DNA of 32,123 nt from Opitutia bacterium (lineage in GTDB: Bacteria > Verrucomicrobiota > Verrucomicrobiia > Opitutales > UBA953), in contig CANCHK010000022.1 in assembly GCA_947377865.1 (NCBI GenBank), positions 1 through 32,123 on the forward strand, read 5' to 3'. This document shows positions 1 to 7,761 of the stretch, piece by piece. Positions within the stretch are counted from its first letter, which is position 1; each line of letters starts with the position of its first letter. The notes beneath the pieces were generated by a model. That model made no database searches. It was not told the DNA's origin and saw only the letters and a list, made by a program, of their open reading frames with translations. The position numbers were made by a program, and so were the translations under genes.

Positions 1-78
1 GGAGGGATTCGAACCCCCGGAGCCTTGCGGCTCGGCTGATTTCAAGTCAGCTGCAATCGACCACTCTGCCACCTCTCC
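1..78 (-). tRNA. tRNA-Ser (anticodon UGA), 3' end cut by window edge
   Basis: Read on the minus strand, the gene starts at 78 with GGAGAGGTGGC, has a D-arm containing GAGTGGTCGA, and an anticodon stem GCTGA/TCAGC enclosing the loop CTTGAAA, so the anticodon is UGA. A long variable arm built on GAGCC/GGCTC follows, which is the class II hallmark of tRNA-Ser. The T-arm contains GGTTCGAATCC. The 3' half of the acceptor stem lies beyond base 1. The structure was folded by eye. It would decode UCN serine codons, mainly UCA. Confidence 0.93.
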
Positions 79-188
79 GTAAGCGGGATTCAACGGCGGC
101 TGGGGTCTTCCCTCAAGCGGATTCGGTGCCTTTCCCTTGGGCTTTCTCCGGCTTTCCCTCGCGGGACGGTTTCGCCCTTGATGCGCGC

Positions 189-1334
189 ATGAGCACCTGC
201 GCCCGCGTCGAGGAGATCGACGGCCCCTACGGCCCCTTCGCCATCGGCGAACGCGCCATCCAACGCCTCTGGGCCTCGGGCGAAGTCCGCGGTCCGATGG
301 CCGCCACCTCCGGGGCGACGATCGAGATCGTCCACCCCGGCGACTGGAATCGCGGCGCGGGCCCCGACTTCCTGGGCGCGGAGATCCTGGTCGACGGCAA
401 GCGCCTCCGCGGGGACATCGAGATCCACCTGCGCTGCGCCGATTGGCACGCGCATGGCCACGACCGCGATCCGCATTTCGGAGGGGTGATCCTCCACGCG
501 GTCCTGCTCCCAGGCACCAAGGACGTGTCGACGCTCGCCGGCCACCGCCCGGAGACGGTGGTGCTCCTCCCGTACTTACCCCGTGACCTTGAAGACCTTG
601 CGGAGGAAGACGCGCTCCTTGAACTCCGAGGACGCTCGGGCGAAGTCGCCAAGCGCGTACTCGAAGCGGAACCCAACCTTTCGCTAGGCCTGAAGCGCCG
701 CGCGCTCGAACGTTTCCGCAACAAGGCCAAGCACGCCCGCGCGCGCATCAAGGAAGTCGGCTGGGACGCCGCCTGTCACGAGCTCTTCGTGGAATCGCTC
801 GGCCTCGGCGGCAACCGCGCCCCGATGTCGGAACTGGCCCGCAGCCATTCGCCGGAACAGATGCTCATCCTCGGCATCGACGCGCTCTACATGGAAAAGT
901 GCGGACGGTGGCGCCTCCGCGGACTTCGCCCCGCTGGTCACCCTCATCGCCGGCTCGCCCAATACCTGGAACTATACCGCCGTCGCCCCGCCTGGCGTAC
1001 GCACCTGCGCGACTGGGCTCACACCCTCCCCTGCTCACCACTGGTCTCGGCACGCCGACGGCTGATCGACGACCTGTTCGCCTGCCTGCTCTCCGATGGA
1101 CGCACCGATACGCTCTGCGTGAACGCGCTGCTGCCCCTGCTCCAGGATCCGCGACACACCCTCGACCGCAGCTGGCTCGATTGGCCGCCCGGCCATCACC
1201 CCGACGACATCCACGAAGCACGTTCCTTGCTGGGATTGTCCGGAGCGGCGCGCAACTGGGAGATCCAAGGCATCCTAGACATCCTCCGTCGCTCGATGGC
1301 CACGTCCGAACCGGCGGTGAAAACGTCGGAATGA
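189..1334 (+). CDS. DUF2851 family protein
   Basis: A 381-residue soluble protein of a conserved but uncharacterised bacterial family (DUF2851), recognised from the N-terminal block AGPDF (residues 57-61), GDIEIH (75-80) and DWHAHGHDRDPHF (85-97). The acidic and histidine-rich pattern looks like a metal or nuclease-type active site, but that is inference only. An upstream in-frame ATG at 126 exists. The ATG at 189 is preferred because family similarity begins just after it and the extra 21 residues look like non-coding sequence. There is no signal peptide. The gene is followed after 54 bases by the FAD oxidoreductase on the same strand, with no terminator seen between them, so the two may be cotranscribed. 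Confidence 0.8.
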   Translation: MSTCARVEEIDGPYGPFAIGERAIQRLWASGEVRGPMAATSGATIEIVHPGDWNRGAGPDFLGAEILVDGKRLRGDIEIHLRCADWHAHGHDRDPHFGGVILHAVLLPGTKDVSTLAGHRPETVVLLPYLPRDLEDLAEEDALLELRGRSGEVAKRVLEAEPNLSLGLKRRALERFRNKAKHARARIKEVGWDAACHELFVESLGLGGNRAPMSELARSHSPEQMLILGIDALYMEKCGRWRLRGLRPAGHPHRRLAQYLELYRRRPAWRTHLRDWAHTLPCSPLVSARRRLIDDLFACLLSDGRTDTLCVNALLPLLQDPRHTLDRSWLDWPPGHHPDDIHEARSLLGLSGAARNWEIQGILDILRRSMATSEPAVKTSE

Positions 1335-1388
1335 TCCCAGTACCCCCCCTTTGGATTGATTCCCCTTCGGCCGAAACTACGGTCGGCG

Positions 1389-3080
1389 ATGATGAAAGCC
1401 CTGACCGGAATCCTTTTGCTGACGACCCTGCTTACCCAAGCCTTCGCCAAAGAAATACCCAAGCCTTCTACGCCCAACCCGGGCCTGCGCTACTACTACC
1501 CCGTACCGAAAGCGACCGAGCCGAAGACCTACGACTTCGACGTGGTCATCTACGGCGCAAGCCCCGCGGCGGTCTCCGCCGCGTGCCAGGCGAAGAAGAT
1601 GGGCAAGTCGGTCGGCGTCTTCGTCTTCCGCCGTCACGTCGGCGGGATGTCCTCCTCCGGCCTGAGCGACGTGGACTACGGTAAGAAGGAGTCCATCGGC
1701 GGGATGGCGAAGACGGTCTTCCTCGATTTCTTCAAGAAGCAGGTCCAGAGCCCGGCCGAGGTCGAGACGCTCTTCCTGACGATGCTCACGGACCTGGATA
1801 TCCCGGTCTTCTTCGAACACCGCCTCGACAGTGTGCAGAGAGAAGGAGTCCGGATTACGAAACTCGTCTTCGAAAACGGCCACGCCGCCCGGGGCAAAGT
1901 CTTCATGGACACGACCTATGAAGGCGACCTGATGGCCCGCGCCGGCGTCTCACAGGTCGCAGGTCGCGAGGCCAACGCCGAGTTTGGTGAGAAACTCAAC
2001 GGCATCCAGATTGGCGCAGCCTCCTCGCCGCACAACTTCCAGTGGCGTGTGGACCCCTACGTCGTGCCTGGCGACCCCAAGAGCGGCGTCATCGAAGGCG
2101 TCGACGGGACGCCTTACGCCGCGGAAGACCACGGTAAACCAGACAAACGCTACCAGCCCTTCTGCTTCCGCGTTTTCGCCACCAAGAAAGACCCCCTGCC
2201 CTGGCCCAAGCCGGCCGACTATCGGGCGGCACGCTACGAACTACTCAAGCGCTACGTGAACGCGGCGCCTGATTCGACGTGGTGGAACCTCGTCTACTCT
2301 CGCGGCCCGCTCAAGCTGAACGAAGGTGACTGCAATAGTGCTGGGCCGGTGTCTCTCGACCACGTCGACGGCAGCCGGAACTGGGTCGAAGCGAGCTATG
2401 CTGAACGCGAGCAGATTTTCCAGGATCACGTCAACTACCAGCAAGGCTACCTCTACTTCCTCGCCAACGATCCGAGCATTCCGGCCGAACTCCGCGCCCG
2501 CGTGGCGAGATTCGGCCTGCCGAAGAAAGAATTCCCCGAGACCGCCGGCTGGCCGCACGAACTCTACGTACGAGAAGGCCGTCGCCTGCGGGGCGATTAC
2601 GTCCTGACGGAACACGACTGCCTCGGCAAGACGACCGTCGAGGACTCCGTCGGACTGGGCAGCTTCATCATGGATTCGCACGTGGTGCGCCGGATCATCT
2701 ACCAGACGGCCAAGGACGGGCGCATCACTCACCTGCGCACCTCGAAACCGGATGAAATCACCGAAGCTCAGCGCAGCTGGAAGGGCGATATGGTCGGCGT
2801 CGAAGGCCAGTTCGACTTCACCGTCCCGAAGCCCTACCGGATCAGCTACCGCAGCCTCCGGCCGAAAAAGAGCGAGTGCGTCAACCTGCTCGTGCCGACG
2901 GTCATCTCGTCCACCCACCCCGCCTTCGGCTCGATGCGTATGGAGCCCGTCTTCATGATTCTCGGCCAAAGCGCCGGAGCTGCCGCGTCTCTCGCGATTG
3001 ACGGCTCGCTCGCCGTGCAAGACGTCGACTACGCGAAACTGCGGGAGATTCTCCTCAAGGAAGGCCAGAAGCTGGACTGA
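1389..3080 (+). CDS. Exported FAD-dependent oxidoreductase (FAD_oxidored type)
   Basis: A 563-residue protein. Residues 1-20 form a Sec-type signal peptide (MMK, then a leucine-rich core ending TQAFA before KE). The dinucleotide-binding fold follows at about residues 49-75 with a GASPAAVSAA loop (56-65), a variant of GxGxxG typical of this family, then VGGMSSSGLSDVD (84-96). The C-terminal part contains a conserved FGSMRMEPVFMILGQSAGAAA block (FAD-contacting in relatives). Related proteins are abundant in Planctomycetes and Verrucomicrobia and are often found near polysaccharide degradation genes; the substrate is unknown. The start at 1389 is chosen because it places the signal peptide at the N-terminus; an in-frame start at 1356 would bury it. 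The gene ends shortly before a terminator. Confidence 0.85.
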   Translation: MMKALTGILLLTTLLTQAFAKEIPKPSTPNPGLRYYYPVPKATEPKTYDFDVVIYGASPAAVSAACQAKKMGKSVGVFVFRRHVGGMSSSGLSDVDYGKKESIGGMAKTVFLDFFKKQVQSPAEVETLFLTMLTDLDIPVFFEHRLDSVQREGVRITKLVFENGHAARGKVFMDTTYEGDLMARAGVSQVAGREANAEFGEKLNGIQIGAASSPHNFQWRVDPYVVPGDPKSGVIEGVDGTPYAAEDHGKPDKRYQPFCFRVFATKKDPLPWPKPADYRAARYELLKRYVNAAPDSTWWNLVYSRGPLKLNEGDCNSAGPVSLDHVDGSRNWVEASYAEREQIFQDHVNYQQGYLYFLANDPSIPAELRARVARFGLPKKEFPETAGWPHELYVREGRRLRGDYVLTEHDCLGKTTVEDSVGLGSFIMDSHVVRRIIYQTAKDGRITHLRTSKPDEITEAQRSWKGDMVGVEGQFDFTVPKPYRISYRSLRPKKSECVNLLVPTVISSTHPAFGSMRMEPVFMILGQSAGAAASLAIDGSLAVQDVDYAKLREILLKEGQKLD

Positions 3081-3100
3081 GCTCCGTCGCCTTCTCCACG

Positions 3101-3130
3101 AAAAAGGCCCCGTCACCGGGGACTTTTTCT
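3101..3130. terminator. Bidirectional intrinsic terminator between convergent genes
   Basis: A GC stem (CCCCG / CGGGG with a short loop) is flanked by AAAAAG on the left and CTTTTT on the right, so it has a U-tract in both directions. It lies between the FAD oxidoreductase (ending at 3080, plus strand) and sufS (ending at 3150, minus strand), as expected for a shared terminator that also closes the dcw-sufS run. Confidence 0.85.
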
Positions 3131-3149
3131 TTGGGCGAGGCATTCCACC

Positions 3150-4370
3150 TCAGGCCATCATCTTCCGCGCTTTCTCCAACGAGACGGCCAGGCAGTCGAC
3201 TTCCTCGAGCGTGTTATAGAACGCGAACGAGGCGCGAGCGGTGCCGCTGAGGCCGTAGTGCTTCATGAGAGGCATACAGCAATGGTGGCCGGTGCGGATG
3301 GCGATGCCGTCCGCATCCAGCAGCGTGCCGATATCATGCGGGTGTCCGCCTTCCATATTGAAAGAGATCACGGCCACCTTCTCAGGGGCTTCGCCCACGA
3401 TGGTCAGGCCCTTGATGGCCTTGAGGCGCTCGGTGGCGGCGGCGAGCAAGGCCTGCTCATACGCATGCGCGGCGGCTTGGATGGGCATGATGTATTCCAA
3501 CGCGACGCCGAGGGCGATGGCACCGGAGATATCTGGGGTGCCGGCTTCGAAACGTTCCGGGGCCTCGCGGAAGGTGGTGCCAGCGAAGTCCACCTTGCGG
3601 ATCATATCTCCGCCGAACTGATAAGGCGGCATGGCATCGAGCAACTCTGGGCGACCCCACAACACACCGATGCCGGTCGGACCGAAGGTCTTGTGGCCGG
3701 AGAACGCGTAGAAGTCGCAACCGAGAGCCGTGACGTCGACCTTGAAGTGGGCGGCGGCCTGGCATCCGTCGATGAGCACGAGAGCGCCGGCGGCCTTGGC
3801 GAGCCGCGTCATCTCGACGGCGGGATTAACCGTGCCTAGCGCATTCGAGACGTGCGCGAAAGCGACGAGCTTGGTGCGGGCGTTGAGTAGCCCCTTGAAG
3901 GCGACAAGGTCCACTTCGCCGCGCGGGGTGACGGGGGTGACGACGACTTTGGCGCCGGTACGTTCGGCAATCACCTGCCAAGGAACGATGTTCGCATGGT
4001 GCTCGAGGTGCGTGAGCAGGATCTCGTCACCCGCCTTCAGGTTCGAACGACCCCAGCATTCGGCAACAAGGTTGATGCCCTCGGTGGCGCCGCGCACGAA
4101 AACGCATCCTCGGGTATCTTTGAGACCGAGGAATTTTGCGACCGAGGCTCGGGCGGCTTCATAGGCGGTCGTGGCTTCCTCGCTCAGGAGATGGACGCCG
4201 CGATGGACGTTGGCGTTCTGCTCGGAGTAGTAGCGCTCCAAGGCCTTGATGACGACCAGCGGCTTTTGGGAAGTGGCCGCGTTATCGAGGTAGGTAAGCG
4301 GACGACCGCGCACGGAACGTCCCAAGATCGGGAAGTCCTTACGGATGGCGGCGACGTCGAACGCGGGCAT
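3150..4370 (-). CDS. sufS: Cysteine desulfurase, SufS type
   Basis: A 406-residue PLP enzyme that takes sulfur from cysteine for Fe-S cluster assembly. Visible are the N-terminal YLDNAATSQKP (28-37), NANVHRGVH (52-60), LEHHANIVPW (122-131), the Schiff-base lysine in SGHKTFGPTG (Lys227) and the catalytic cysteine region RTGHHCCMPLM (359-369). Length and motif order match group II (SufS/CsdA) desulfurases. It is the last gene before the 3101-3130 terminator and starts 47 bases after ftsZ with no terminator between them, so it probably reads through from the dcw cluster. No sufB, C, D or sufU is visible in the window. The active site has a second cysteine directly after the usual one. Confidence 0.95.
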   Translation of the reverse strand: MPAFDVAAIRKDFPILGRSVRGRPLTYLDNAATSQKPLVVIKALERYYSEQNANVHRGVHLLSEEATTAYEAARASVAKFLGLKDTRGCVFVRGATEGINLVAECWGRSNLKAGDEILLTHLEHHANIVPWQVIAERTGAKVVVTPVTPRGEVDLVAFKGLLNARTKLVAFAHVSNALGTVNPAVEMTRLAKAAGALVLIDGCQAAAHFKVDVTALGCDFYAFSGHKTFGPTGIGVLWGRPELLDAMPPYQFGGDMIRKVDFAGTTFREAPERFEAGTPDISGAIALGVALEYIMPIQAAAHAYEQALLAAATERLKAIKGLTIVGEAPEKVAVISFNMEGGHPHDIGTLLDADGIAIRTGHHCCMPLMKHYGLSGTARASFAFYNTLEEVDCLAVSLEKARKMMA

Positions 4371-4417
4371 GAGCCGAACGTAGGCGGACCCGGGCGGGGC
4401 GCAACCGGGAAGCGAAA

Positions 4418-5545
4418 TCAGGGCGCCGGCGGCAGGCGCACGGCCTTCCGGATGTAGGCCGGCACGTCCACGTCCTGTCCGTCGATGAAGGTCATCGGCG
4501 TGCCACCAAAGAGACCGCGACGCATCGATTCTTCCGTCGCGAACTCGAAGATGGGCTGGGCTGGATCCTCGGCCTTGGCGCCCTTCTTGGGCTTCGCCGG
4601 CGCCTTCGGCGCAGGCAACGAGGCGCCGAGCACCGAGACTTCGATGCGGTCGCCGAGCGACGGGTCAATGCGCGCACAGAGGACCGTGGACGTCTCGCCA
4701 CCGAAACGCGTGCGGACGGCGCCGACTGCTTCAAAGGCCTCGGTCGAGGTCATCGCGAGACCGCCAGCGACGGTAACGAAAAGTGAGGCGACCTTAGCGA
4801 CCGAGCCAGGCGCATGGGCGAGAGGACAATCGCAGGCCGCGCGGGCAGCCTTCATCGCGGCGCCTTCTCCCTCGCCGACGCCGTAGGCAAAGAGCGTAGG
4901 CGAGCCAGGCGTAGAAAGAAGTGAACGAAGGGCAGCTGGATCGACCGCGATCAGCGCGCCAGGTGCAAAGGCCGAAGCTAGGCCGCGGAGCGCGCCGGCA
5001 ACCCAGTTGTCCGCCGCCGCGAAAGATTCAGATAACGGAGCATCGGGCGTGACCTGCTGGAGGAGGAGATCGTTGTGCACGACGACGAGCCCGTGACACT
5101 TCTGGCCGAGCTTCACCGTGGCGTCATTGGCCTGGCGCATGCGACGCTCGCCTTCGTGCGAGAACGGCATCGTGGCGAAGGAGAGTACAGTCGCGCCGCA
5201 CTCGGCGGCGAGGCCAGCAACCACCGAAGCGGCGCCACTACCGGTGCCGCCACCGAGGCCGGTGACAAGCACGACGACGGGGATTCCGGCAAAGAGACGG
5301 CGCAGTGCGGCTTCTTCGGACTCAGCGGAAGCAAGACCGAGAGCGGCTTCACCACCGGTACCCATTCCGCGCGTCTGCGCGCGGCCGAGCTGCAGCGTGG
5401 CGGCCTGTCCGGAAGGCAACGAACGCGCGTCCGTGTCGAGCAACGCGACGGCGACTTCGGAGGGGAGCTCTGCCGACAGGCGCGTGACCATCGAGCAACC
5501 CGCTCCGCCGAGGCCGATCAGAAGAATGGAAGCGGGCGATGACAT
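4418..5545 (-). CDS. ftsZ: Cell division protein FtsZ (divergent, altered T7 loop)
   Basis: A 375-residue tubulin-like GTPase that forms the division ring. The nucleotide site is recognisable: GLGGAG (11-16), TDARSL (38-43), the tubulin signature GGGTGSG (98-104), and PFSHEGERR (127-135), which retains the Glu and Arg that contact GTP in E. coli. The T7 loop reads ALIAVDPAALR (197-207): the Asp aligned with E. coli Asp209 is kept (Asp202), but those aligned with Asn207 and Asp212 are Ala200 and Ala205. The C-terminus DVDVPAYIRK (358-367) matches the FtsA/ZipA-binding peptide after a short Ala/Lys/Pro linker. The start at 5545 is chosen because it lies 1 base after the ftsA stop and directly precedes the Rossmann strand; an upstream in-frame start at 5620 would lie inside ftsA. 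Context makes it the division FtsZ. Confidence 0.93.
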   Translation of the reverse strand: MSSPASILLIGLGGAGCSMVTRLSAELPSEVAVALLDTDARSLPSGQAATLQLGRAQTRGMGTGGEAALGLASAESEEAALRRLFAGIPVVVLVTGLGGGTGSGAASVVAGLAAECGATVLSFATMPFSHEGERRMRQANDATVKLGQKCHGLVVVHNDLLLQQVTPDAPLSESFAAADNWVAGALRGLASAFAPGALIAVDPAALRSLLSTPGSPTLFAYGVGEGEGAAMKAARAACDCPLAHAPGSVAKVASLFVTVAGGLAMTSTEAFEAVGAVRTRFGGETSTVLCARIDPSLGDRIEVSVLGASLPAPKAPAKPKKGAKAEDPAQPIFEFATEESMRRGLFGGTPMTFIDGQDVDVPAYIRKAVRLPPAP

Positions 5546-5546
5546 C

Positions 5547-6779
5547 TTAGAGGCGGAAGAGTTCCTTGAGCTGATCGAGGAAACCTCGAGGGCGACGCAC
5601 CGGCGGAGGAGCATCAGCAATTGCCGCGGTCATGAGGCCCACCACGCCGGCGTACTCAGGCTTACGGAGGGATTCATTTTCGAAGTGAGGAACCCCCACG
5701 CGGGCGGAGAGGCCGGTCACTAACTGGACCGCCTCGATTGCGTCAGCCAGGCTCGCCGAACCGCCGGTGAGAATCACTCCCGAAGGAATCATATTCTGGT
5801 CCAACTTCACGGCGTGACCAGGGAAGATCGCCTCAAGGCGGCGAAGCACATCCTTGCGTACGAACTCGATCGTCTCCTGGTAGCGCAGCGAGAGTACCTG
5901 CGTGATCGTGCCGCGGTTGAACTGCTGGTCGCCCACGCCCTTATCGCCGTCCTTCCAGATAGTCTGGTTCACGTCGTTCTCACGGTGCATCGCGGAACCA
6001 AAGCGGAGTTTCAGATCCTCGGCCGTTTCGCGGCTGATGCGGAGGGCCACGCTAAGGTCGTTAGTCAGATGCTCACCGCCCACGGGGATGGAGCCCGCGC
6101 AGAGAATGTGCTCCTTGTAGTAGAGAATCCAATCGGTCGTGCCGGCACCCATATCGATGACGAGCACGCCCTGTTTATCGGCGTCGCTGGCCGTCGCGCA
6201 GGCCGCCGCGTGCGAGGCCAGGATGAAATCGCGAACCTTGATGCTCATGCCGTTCACCATCCCCACGCGCATGCGCATATTGCCCTCCTCCATCGTCACG
6301 CGCCAGAAATTCACCTCGAGGCGCTTACCCGCCATGCCCACCGGATTACTTACTGGACGATTGTCCAGCATCGTCGGCTGGCGCATGTAGAGGATGGTCG
6401 TGCGGCCAGCCGGCGGCTCGAGGCGCTTGGCAGAAAGGATCGCATCGCTGACGTCCTTGGCCGTAATCTTACCGTCGTGCGCCGGCACGGCGACAAAGCC
6501 CTTTACGCGCTCCCCTTCAGCAGCGGGACCAGACAACGAAAGATAGATCTGCTCGACGGCCCGTCCAGAGCCGCGCTCGATGTCGTTGACGACCTCATGG
6601 ACGCACTGCGTCAGTTTCTCGAGGTCAGTAACGGTGCCTTTCACCACACCATCGGTTCGGCGCTCGCTGAAGCTGAGCATGCGGGCCTTGCCGTCAATAA
6701 TCTGTCCGAGGAGGCTCGCAGTCTTGTGCGTGCCGATGTCGATGACGGCGATAAGGGAAGGAAGGGGCTTGGGGGTCAT
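5547..6779 (-). CDS. ftsA: Cell division protein FtsA
   Basis: A 410-residue actin-like ATPase that anchors FtsZ to the membrane. Phosphate-1 motif VIDIGTHKTAS lies at residues 12-22, phosphate-2 motif VIDMGAGTTDW near 200, and the adenosine motif ILTGGSASLADA in the last quarter. The C-terminus RGFLDQLKELFRL is a short amphipathic helix of the FtsA membrane-targeting type. Length fits the family (about 420). The ATG overlaps the ftsQ stop as ATGA (6776-6779) and the stop is 1 base before ftsZ. Adjacent ftsQ and ftsZ, together with the intact FtsZ C-terminal peptide, support a working FtsA-FtsZ pair. Confidence 0.96.
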   Translation of the reverse strand: MTPKPLPSLIAVIDIGTHKTASLLGQIIDGKARMLSFSERRTDGVVKGTVTDLEKLTQCVHEVVNDIERGSGRAVEQIYLSLSGPAAEGERVKGFVAVPAHDGKITAKDVSDAILSAKRLEPPAGRTTILYMRQPTMLDNRPVSNPVGMAGKRLEVNFWRVTMEEGNMRMRVGMVNGMSIKVRDFILASHAAACATASDADKQGVLVIDMGAGTTDWILYYKEHILCAGSIPVGGEHLTNDLSVALRISRETAEDLKLRFGSAMHRENDVNQTIWKDGDKGVGDQQFNRGTITQVLSLRYQETIEFVRKDVLRRLEAIFPGHAVKLDQNMIPSGVILTGGSASLADAIEAVQLVTGLSARVGVPHFENESLRKPEYAGVVGLMTAAIADAPPPVRRPRGFLDQLKELFRL

Positions 6780-7759
6780 CGGAGAGGGGGGGTGGGGGCG
6801 GGAACGAGGCGAGGTTCAGGGACGGGCGAGGCAGCGTTGGTGCGATTCTGAATCGACATCTTTAGCACGTAGGCCTGCGAGGTCGTACCGGGGCGACGGA
6901 GCAGCTCGTCGACGTTAATACGCGAGAGGAGCGCCAGCTCATTACGCCAGTTGGCGGTGGAGAAGACAATCTCGACCAGAGCGGGGCGATCCATCGGCTG
7001 CGTGCCAGGACGGACGGTCACGCGCAGGTTAGAGCCAGGAGAATCCTCTTGGGCACCAAAGCAATCCCGTAGCGAGACCGCTGACCACTGCTTGTAGAGA
7101 TTCGGGTAGGTCGTACGCACAGCGAGCAGGAACGGGGCGGCGATCTCGATGCCCTCAATCAGCATCTTGTCGTCGGTGCCGGTGGCACGGTAATCCTGAA
7201 TCTCTGGTAGGTTGCGTATAGCCTGCTCAGGATAGCCTGCACCGGCGAAGGTCTGTCCGTCGGAGGCCACGAGGCGCACGAGCATCGGCGTACCCTTGCC
7301 GGGCAAGGAGGCAATCTTGGCAATGGCGAGGCGCTCTCGAACGATGACGTCGAGCGTGCCATCGGTGTGGCGGCGGACGTCGGCAGCGACAACCTGGTTA
7401 TCCACCTCGAGGTCGGCCTTGATAGAACGGACGTCGCGGGCGAAGCCTTCGGGTCCATTGGCGACAACCTTCTTCACGAAATCGGCCGAAAGGAAGCCAT
7501 CCGTCTTGTAACGGAGCGAGCCCGCGGCGGGCGTGCCAGTACCCGATTCGTCGACGGCCCACCAGAGCACTCCCACGAGGACGATGAAGAAGCCCACCGC
7601 CAAAATCGTGGGCAGCTTCGAGCGCACCGCGCGTTTGCGGCCAATCTCACCTTCAGGAACGCGGTTGACGTCCTGAGGTACGAGCGCGCGCCAGTCGCGG
7701 TCAGCCTGCCCCATAAAGGCGTCGCGGCGTTTGCTGAAAAGATTGTCAAAGAAGCCCAT
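6776..7759 (-). CDS. ftsQ: Cell division protein FtsQ
   Basis: A 327-residue bitopic membrane protein: a basic cytoplasmic N-terminus (1-48, with GRKRAVRSK just before the membrane), a single transmembrane helix at about 50-68 (ILAVGFFIVLVGVLWW), then a periplasmic part with a POTRA-like segment (strand-turn-strand region ending in DGTLDVIVRERLAIAKI) and a C-terminal beta-rich domain. FtsQ sequences are poorly conserved, so the call rests on topology, the VRER-type motif and position between ddl and ftsA. The start lies 2 bases after the ddl stop, and the stop overlaps ftsA. It recruits FtsL and FtsI-FtsW at the septum. Confidence 0.88.
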   Translation of the reverse strand: MGFFDNLFSKRRDAFMGQADRDWRALVPQDVNRVPEGEIGRKRAVRSKLPTILAVGFFIVLVGVLWWAVDESGTGTPAAGSLRYKTDGFLSADFVKKVVANGPEGFARDVRSIKADLEVDNQVVAADVRRHTDGTLDVIVRERLAIAKIASLPGKGTPMLVRLVASDGQTFAGAGYPEQAIRNLPEIQDYRATGTDDKMLIEGIEIAAPFLLAVRTTYPNLYKQWSAVSLRDCFGAQEDSPGSNLRVTVRPGTQPMDRPALVEIVFSTANWRNELALLSRINVDELLRRPGTTSQAYVLKMSIQNRTNAASPVPEPRLVPAPTPPLR

Positions 7760-7761
7760 GT

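Noticed and set aside
2241-3143. 300-residue open frame on the minus strand
   Set aside because: It lies antisense to the FAD oxidoreductase; composition follows its codons, and the product has no signal, motif or family resemblance. A GC-rich shadow.
5814-6851. 345-residue open frame on the plus strand
   Set aside because: It is antisense to ftsA/ftsQ, rich in Arg, His and Ala as expected for a complement of GC-rich genes, with no recognisable domain.
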